Origin: Brachybacterium sp. YJGR34
GTDB lineage: Bacteria; Actinomycetota; Actinomycetes; Actinomycetales; Dermabacteraceae
Length of the DNA stretch: 64,000 bases
Assembly: GCF_003347015.1 (NCBI RefSeq)
Contig: NZ_PNFB01000013.1
Coordinates: 39,112-103,111 of the forward strand
Reading direction: 5' to 3'
Shown here: positions 60,422 through 64,000 of the stretch, piece by piece
How the letters are laid out: each line of letters starts with the position of its first letter
How positions within the stretch are numbered: position 1 is the stretch's first letter
The notes under the pieces: model-generated
Databases searched by the model: none
Told to the model about the DNA's origin: nothing
What the model saw: the letters and a program-made list of their open reading frames with translations, nothing else
Made by a program: the position numbers and the translations under genes

Positions 60422-60949
60422 ATGACACAGAACCCTCACCCGCACCCGACCGCTCCGCGCTCCTCGGCGGGCGCTCCCGACTCGACGACGGGGGCCGCCG
60501 GCCGCCCGCTGCCCGTCCTCGCGCTGCTCGGCCTCGCCCTGCTGGGCGCGCCGCGGGTGGTGCTCCACGACCTCGGGCTGCTGCACGAGGGGACTGCCGT
60601 GAACCTGCTGCTGGTGGTGGTGCCGCCCGTGGTCTGGATCGGCGTCGTGCTGTGGCGCCGCGTCCCGCGCCCGTTCCTCACCGTGCTCGGCGTGGGCGCC
60701 CTCTACGGCGTGGTGCTCGCGCTGACCCATCAGCTGCTGTGGACCACCGCCTTCGCCGGGACGCCGCCGCGGCTCGGCGGGAACCTCGCGGACCTCGACC
60801 CGGCGCTCCAGGCGGTCGTCATGCGCTCCGTCGCCGTCCTCTCGAGCCTGGTCACCGGGACCGTGCTCGGTGCGCTCACCGGCGCGATCGCCGCGGGGAT
60901 CGCGGCGGTGCTGAGGCGACGGCGACCAGCTCCTGCGCCGCTCCGCTGA
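60422..60949 (+). CDS. Four-helix membrane protein, unknown function
   Basis: A 175-residue protein with a polar N-terminus of about 28 residues, four hydrophobic segments (about 30-45, 58-77, 84-103, 133-165) and an Arg-rich end (RRRRPAPAPLR). I recognise no family. Its 3' 74 bp overlap the convergent LysR gene, a large overlap that might mean one of the two ends is misjudged, although both frames are open. Confidence 0.6.
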   Translation: MTQNPHPHPTAPRSSAGAPDSTTGAAGRPLPVLALLGLALLGAPRVVLHDLGLLHEGTAVNLLLVVVPPVVWIGVVLWRRVPRPFLTVLGVGALYGVVLALTHQLLWTTAFAGTPPRLGGNLADLDPALQAVVMRSVAVLSSLVTGTVLGALTGAIAAGIAAVLRRRRPAPAPLR

Positions 60950-61796
60950 GCCGGCGGGGGCCGGTCCACACCACGGTCAGCGGCCGGCGCAGGCGCTCCC
61001 CCTCGACCTCCACCCGGTGCAGCTGGCCCTCCTGCAGCGAGGAGCTGACCGCGAGCATGCTGAGCACCGCAGGGCCTGCGCCGCTGGCCACGGCGACCCG
61101 CACCGCGGCATTGCTCCCCAGCTCCTGGACGGGCGGGGTCCGGACCGCGGCGGGGACCAGCTCCTCGAAGGCCTCGCGGGTGCCGGAGCCGCCCTCGCGG
61201 ACCACCAGCGGGGTCACCGCGAGCTCCTCGAGGCTCAGCGGCTGCGTGCGCGCGGCCCAGGGATGCTGCGGACTGACCACGACCACCAGCTCGTCCTGAC
61301 GGAGCCACCGGGCGTTGACCGTCCCGGGGACATGGGGCGTCTCGATGAAGCCCAGCTGGAGGCGTCCGTCGCGCAGGCCCTCGAGCACCTGGGCGGAGTT
61401 CTGCACGGCCAGGTCCACCCGCACCCGTGAGCTGCTGGCGCGCAGCTCGGTGAGCCAGGCGGGCATCAGGTGCTCGGCGATGGTCAGGCTCGCGCCGACC
61501 CGGAGCTCCCGGGCCTCCTCGTCGCGGCTGTGGCGCAGCCAGGCGGAGAAGTCCTCGGCCGCTTCGAGCAGGGTGCGGGCGTGGGCGGCGTACAACAGCC
61601 CCGCAGAGGTGGGCCGCGACCCGCGCGGGGTGCGCTCCAGCAGCGCGGTGCCGGCCCGGGCCTCGAGCTGGGCGATCATACGGCTGGCATTGGGCTGGTG
61701 CATGCCCAGCCGCCGGGCGCCCGCGCCGAGCCCGCCCTCGTCGACCACGGCGACGAACAGGGCGAGCGCCTGCAGGTTCGGCAGCGTCTCCGGCAT
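60876..61796 (-). CDS. LysR family transcriptional regulator, partner of YeiH
   Basis: A 306-residue LysR regulator. The helix-turn-helix is ALFVAVVDEGGLGAGARRLGMHQPNASRMIAQLEA without the usual length changes, followed by the linker helix and the periplasmic-binding-fold effector domain (about 95-300). TATGAT lies 6 nt before the ATG, so the message is probably leaderless. It is divergent from the YeiH-type gene with 70 bp between them, a pairing seen in many bacteria; sulfite or another small anion is a possible effector (inference). Confidence 0.9.
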   Translation of the reverse strand: MPETLPNLQALALFVAVVDEGGLGAGARRLGMHQPNASRMIAQLEARAGTALLERTPRGSRPTSAGLLYAAHARTLLEAAEDFSAWLRHSRDEEARELRVGASLTIAEHLMPAWLTELRASSSRVRVDLAVQNSAQVLEGLRDGRLQLGFIETPHVPGTVNARWLRQDELVVVVSPQHPWAARTQPLSLEELAVTPLVVREGGSGTREAFEELVPAAVRTPPVQELGSNAAVRVAVASGAGPAVLSMLAVSSSLQEGQLHRVEVEGERLRRPLTVVWTGPRRLSGAAQELVAVASAPPRSPRRSRR

Positions 61797-61812
61797 ATCA
61801 GCATCATATGCC
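61792..61812. promoter_or_regulatory. LysR operator palindrome over the lysR -10 box and start codon
   Basis: GGCATAT-cagcatc-ATATGCC is a perfect inverted repeat with 7-bp arms. On the minus strand it contains the near-consensus -10 box TATGAT (61808 to 61803) and, in the other arm, the ATG of the LysR gene (61796 to 61794). Binding would shut off the regulator directly and could act on the divergent gene. Confidence 0.65.
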
Positions 61813-61866
61813 CTGGTGTCGGACCGCCGTCTACCGAGCGCGACCGACGGGTGGAACCGTACGAGG

Positions 61867-62880
61867 ATGACCGTCGCCGCCCCCAGCGCTCCGCCCGACC
61901 ACCGCACCGCGCTCTGGCCGGGACTCGCCCTGAGCCTCGCCGTCGCGGTGGGCGCCCTCGCCCTGGCGCAGATCCTCCCGGGCATGAGCGCTCTGATCAT
62001 CGCGATCGTGGCCGGGATCCTCGCGGCCAACACCCTGACCCTTCCCGCCGCCCTCTCCCCCGGCACGGCTTTCGCCGCGAAGCACCTGCTGCGCGCCGGC
62101 ATCGTGCTGCTGGGCCTGCAGGTGGCGCTCGGCGACCTCCTCGCGCTCGGCGCCCCCATGCTGGTGGTGGTGGTGGCGATCGTGGTCGGCGGCCTCCTGG
62201 GCACCCTCGCGATCGGCCGCGCCCTGGGCGTCGATCGGCATCTGACGCTCCTGGTGGCCTGCGGGTTCTCGATCTGCGGGGCCGCCGCCGTCGCCGCCGC
62301 GGCCGGGGTCACCGATCCCGAGGAGGAGCACGAGGAGGCCACGGTCACGGCGATCGCCCTCGTGGTGCTGTGCGGGACGGCGATGATCGCGATCCTCCCT
62401 GCGGCGGCCGCGCTGCTGGGCCTGGCACCGGAGGTGGCCGGGCTCTGGGCGGGCGGCGCGATCCACGAGGTCGCGCAGGTGGTCGCCGCCGGCTCCGCGA
62501 TCGGCGGGGCCGCCCTGGCCGGCGCCGTGATCGTCAAGCTCGCGCGCGTGGTGATGCTCGCGCCGGTGATGGCGGTGCTCAGCATCCGGCAGCGGCGCCG
62601 CGGGGCGGCCGACGGGAAGCGCCCACCCCTGGTGCCGCTGTTCGTGCTCGGCTTCCTGGCCATGGTGCTGCTCCGGTCCGTGGTGCCGCTGCCGCCCGCC
62701 GTGGTCGATGCGGGCGGCATCGCCCAGACGCTGCTGCTGGCGGCGGCGATGTTCGCGCTCGGCACCTCGGTGAGCCTGCGCCGGCTGCTCGCCGTGGGCG
62801 TGCGTCCCGTGGTGCTCGCCGTCGGATCCACCGTGCTGGTCGCGACCATCGCGCTGCTCGGCGTTCTCTGGGCCTCCTGA
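61867..62880 (+). CDS. YeiH/UPF0324 family membrane protein (putative sulfate exporter family)
   Basis: A 337-residue polytopic protein with about ten hydrophobic segments (PF03601). Typical segments are FAAKHLLRAGIVLLGLQVAL near residue 62, CGFSICGAAAVAAAAG near 132 and GGAIHEVAQVVAAGSAIG near 195. Family members are annotated as sulfate or sulfonate exporters but mostly untested. Divergent partner of the LysR gene. ACGAGG lies directly before the ATG, so ribosome-site spacing is poor. Confidence 0.88.
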   Translation: MTVAAPSAPPDHRTALWPGLALSLAVAVGALALAQILPGMSALIIAIVAGILAANTLTLPAALSPGTAFAAKHLLRAGIVLLGLQVALGDLLALGAPMLVVVVAIVVGGLLGTLAIGRALGVDRHLTLLVACGFSICGAAAVAAAAGVTDPEEEHEEATVTAIALVVLCGTAMIAILPAAAALLGLAPEVAGLWAGGAIHEVAQVVAAGSAIGGAALAGAVIVKLARVVMLAPVMAVLSIRQRRRGAADGKRPPLVPLFVLGFLAMVLLRSVVPLPPAVVDAGGIAQTLLLAAAMFALGTSVSLRRLLAVGVRPVVLAVGSTVLVATIALLGVLWAS

Positions 62881-62905
62881 CCTCACATCCACGCATCTGC
62901 GGCAT

Positions 62906-62911
62906 TAGACT
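62906..62911 (+). promoter_or_regulatory. Leaderless -10 box for the Mop-domain gene
   Basis: TAGACT lies 7 nt before the ATG at 62919 with no ribosome-binding sequence between. Confidence 0.5.
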
Positions 62912-62918
62912 CCCCGTT

Positions 62919-63368
62919 ATGACGCAGATGCGAGTACGCGAGGCGGCCACCTTCCTCGGCGTCAGCGAGGACACCGTCCGGCGCTGGATCGAGAAGGGGA
63001 CGCTCGAGGCCGGTGCGGATGCCGGCGGGCGGCGGGTGCTCGAGGGCACGGAGGTGGCCCGGATGGCCCGTGAGCTCGCGGTGACCCCGGAGCTCCACGG
63101 CGCTCTCGGCTCCTCGGCGCGCAATCGCTTCGTGGGCCTGGTGACGAAGGTCGTGGCGGACACGGTCATGGCGCAGGTGGATCTGCAGTGCGGACCGTTC
63201 CGCGTGGTCTCCCTGATGAGCTCCGAGGCCGTCCGGGAGCTGGGCCTCGAGCCCGGCAAGGTCGCCACCGCCGTCGTGAAGTCCACGCACGTCGTCGTCG
63301 AGGCGGAGCCCGCGGAGACCGCGCCGGAGCCGATCGCCGATGCTCCGTTCGACGGGACGTCGACGTGA
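62919..63368 (+). CDS. MerR-like helix-turn-helix protein with molybdopterin-binding (Mop/TOBE) domain
   Basis: A 149-residue molybdate-responsive protein. Residues about 3-55 are an excisionase/MerR-type helix-turn-helix (MRVREAATFLGVSEDTVRRWIEKG). Residues about 65-132 form a single Mop/TOBE domain (SARNRFVGLVTKVVADTVMAQVDL). It probably senses molybdate and regulates the modA operon that it heads: its stop overlaps the modA start as GTGA. It appears leaderless. An in-frame ATG three codons later is an alternative start. Confidence 0.88.
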   Translation: MTQMRVREAATFLGVSEDTVRRWIEKGTLEAGADAGGRRVLEGTEVARMARELAVTPELHGALGSSARNRFVGLVTKVVADTVMAQVDLQCGPFRVVSLMSSEAVRELGLEPGKVATAVVKSTHVVVEAEPAETAPEPIADAPFDGTST

Positions 63369-64000
63369 CCGGCCCCCCGCGGCGCGCGCTCGCCACGGCG
63401 GCGGCCGCCCTGCTGCTGGCCGGCTGCGGTCCGGCCGCCGGCGATCCCGCCACGGGCTCGGCCGACGGCGCGGCGGACACCACGCTCGTCGTCTTCGCCG
63501 CAGCCTCTCTGGAGGAACCCGTCCGGGAGCTCGGCGCGCGCTTCGAGGACACCCACCCCGGGCTCGCGGTCGAGCTCAGCATCGCGGGCTCCTCGACGCT
63601 GGTCACGCAGATCCAGGAGGGCGCCGCGGCGGACGTGATCGCGACCGCGGACACCGCGACCATGGACCAGCTGGTCACCGCGGGTCTCACGGCGCAGGAC
63701 CCGGTGCCCCTCGCCACCAACACGCTGCGGATCGCCGTGCCCGCCGGCAATCCGGCCGAGGTCACCGATCTCGCCTCGCTCACGCGGGAGGGGACGCGCC
63801 TGGTGGTCTGCGCGCCCGCGGTGCCCTGCGGTGCGGCGACCGGGGCCCTCGCCGAGGCCGCCGGCCTCGAGCTCTCGCCGGTCAGCGAGGAGCAGTCCGT
63901 CACCGACGTGCTGGGCAAGGTCCGCACCGGCGAGGCCGACGCCGGGCTGGTCTATGCCACCGACATCGCCCGGGCCGGCGGGGACGTCGAGGGCCTCGAC
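63365..64000 (+). CDS. modA: Molybdate ABC importer, substrate-binding lipoprotein (partial)
   Basis: Codes for at least 212 residues and runs off the window. GTG start overlapping the previous stop; signal peptide RRALATAAAALLLAGC with lipobox Cys21. The mature part opens LVVFAAASLEEPVRELGARFE, the ModA signature, with the oxyanion-binding Ser of AGSSTLVTQIQEGAAADVIATAD-type text near 75 and the pair of cysteines CAPAVPCG near 155, common in actinobacterial ModA. It supplies molybdenum, needed for nitrate reductase and other molybdoenzymes. Confidence 0.92.
   Translation, partial: MTGPPRRALATAAAALLLAGCGPAAGDPATGSADGAADTTLVVFAAASLEEPVRELGARFEDTHPGLAVELSIAGSSTLVTQIQEGAAADVIATADTATMDQLVTAGLTAQDPVPLATNTLRIAVPAGNPAEVTDLASLTREGTRLVVCAPAVPCGAATGALAEAAGLELSPVSEEQSVTDVLGKVRTGEADAGLVYATDIARAGGDVEGLD

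Noticed and set aside
1..64000. tRNA or rRNA genes, CRISPR arrays, prophage
   Set aside because: I saw no cloverleaf with a TTCAAATC-like arm, no ribosomal RNA stretch, no regularly spaced short repeats and no phage structural genes. Weak tRNA-like signals would need a covariance search.

Overview
The window is about 70% GC chromosome from a high-GC Gram-positive bacterium. The gene content fits an actinobacterium of the Micrococcales, with Brachybacterium or another Dermabacteraceae member as my best guess. Supporting signs are many ABC sugar importers without a PTS, ROK/LacI/PadR/AraC regulators, nirBD with an FNT channel, and frequent leaderless starts with a TAnnnT box 6-7 nt before ATG/GTG. 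Genes are densely packed and often joined by ATGA or GTGA overlaps. I see no rRNA, tRNA, CRISPR array, transposase or phage genes. The taxonomic call is inference.

Layout. 1-3.4 kb: a sulfatase (cut by the window edge) with a PadR regulator, divergent from an MFS transporter. 3.5-5.0 kb: a DUF1846 protein. 5.0-12.75 kb: a sugar cassette (TIM-barrel isomerase, ROK regulator, ABC importer, VOC protein, aldo/keto reductase). It lies between two nearly identical 136-141 bp direct repeats, each holding a long hairpin. Beyond the right-hand copy are a decayed copy of the DUF1846 3' end and a third hairpin. 12.8-17.8 kb: a flippase-like membrane protein, an alpha/beta hydrolase, a ZIP metal transporter and two tandem Tat-exported EEP-family phosphatases/nucleases. 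18-23.5 kb: an alpha-galactosidase (GH4) operon with ABC importer and divergent AraC regulator. 23.5-25.1 kb: an Ltp-repeat protein and a zinc-ribbon protein. 25.2-31.5 kb: a LacI-controlled fructan/fructoside operon (Lpl-type ABC importer plus GH32).

31.9-34.6 kb: an M20 amidohydrolase with a DUF3100 membrane partner. 34.6-40.3 kb: an unrecognised probable DNA-binding protein, TetR with a small membrane protein, a methyltransferase pseudogene, RecQ and an anchored secreted protein. 40.4-45.1 kb: metallophosphoesterase, SMP-30, a toroid-fold protein, BenE and DoxX. 45.2-50.8 kb: a nitrite assimilation operon (FNT channel, nirB, nirD, hemD, sirohydrochlorin chelatase). 50.8-51.9 kb: an NYN/OST-HTH protein. 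52.1-60 kb: a spermidine-type ABC importer fused by overlaps to hydantoinase A and B genes. 60-64 kb: a cupin, LysR/YeiH, a Mop-domain regulator and the start of modA.

Together the window describes a saprophyte that imports several oligosaccharides and N-heterocycles, each through its own importer and local regulator. It also reduces nitrite (with siroheme genes in the same operon) and takes up molybdate. The most notable structures are the repeat-bounded cassette at 5.0-12.75 kb, the LacI operator placed inside a permease coding sequence (where it coincides with TTA and CTA codons), and two families of dispersed palindromes.
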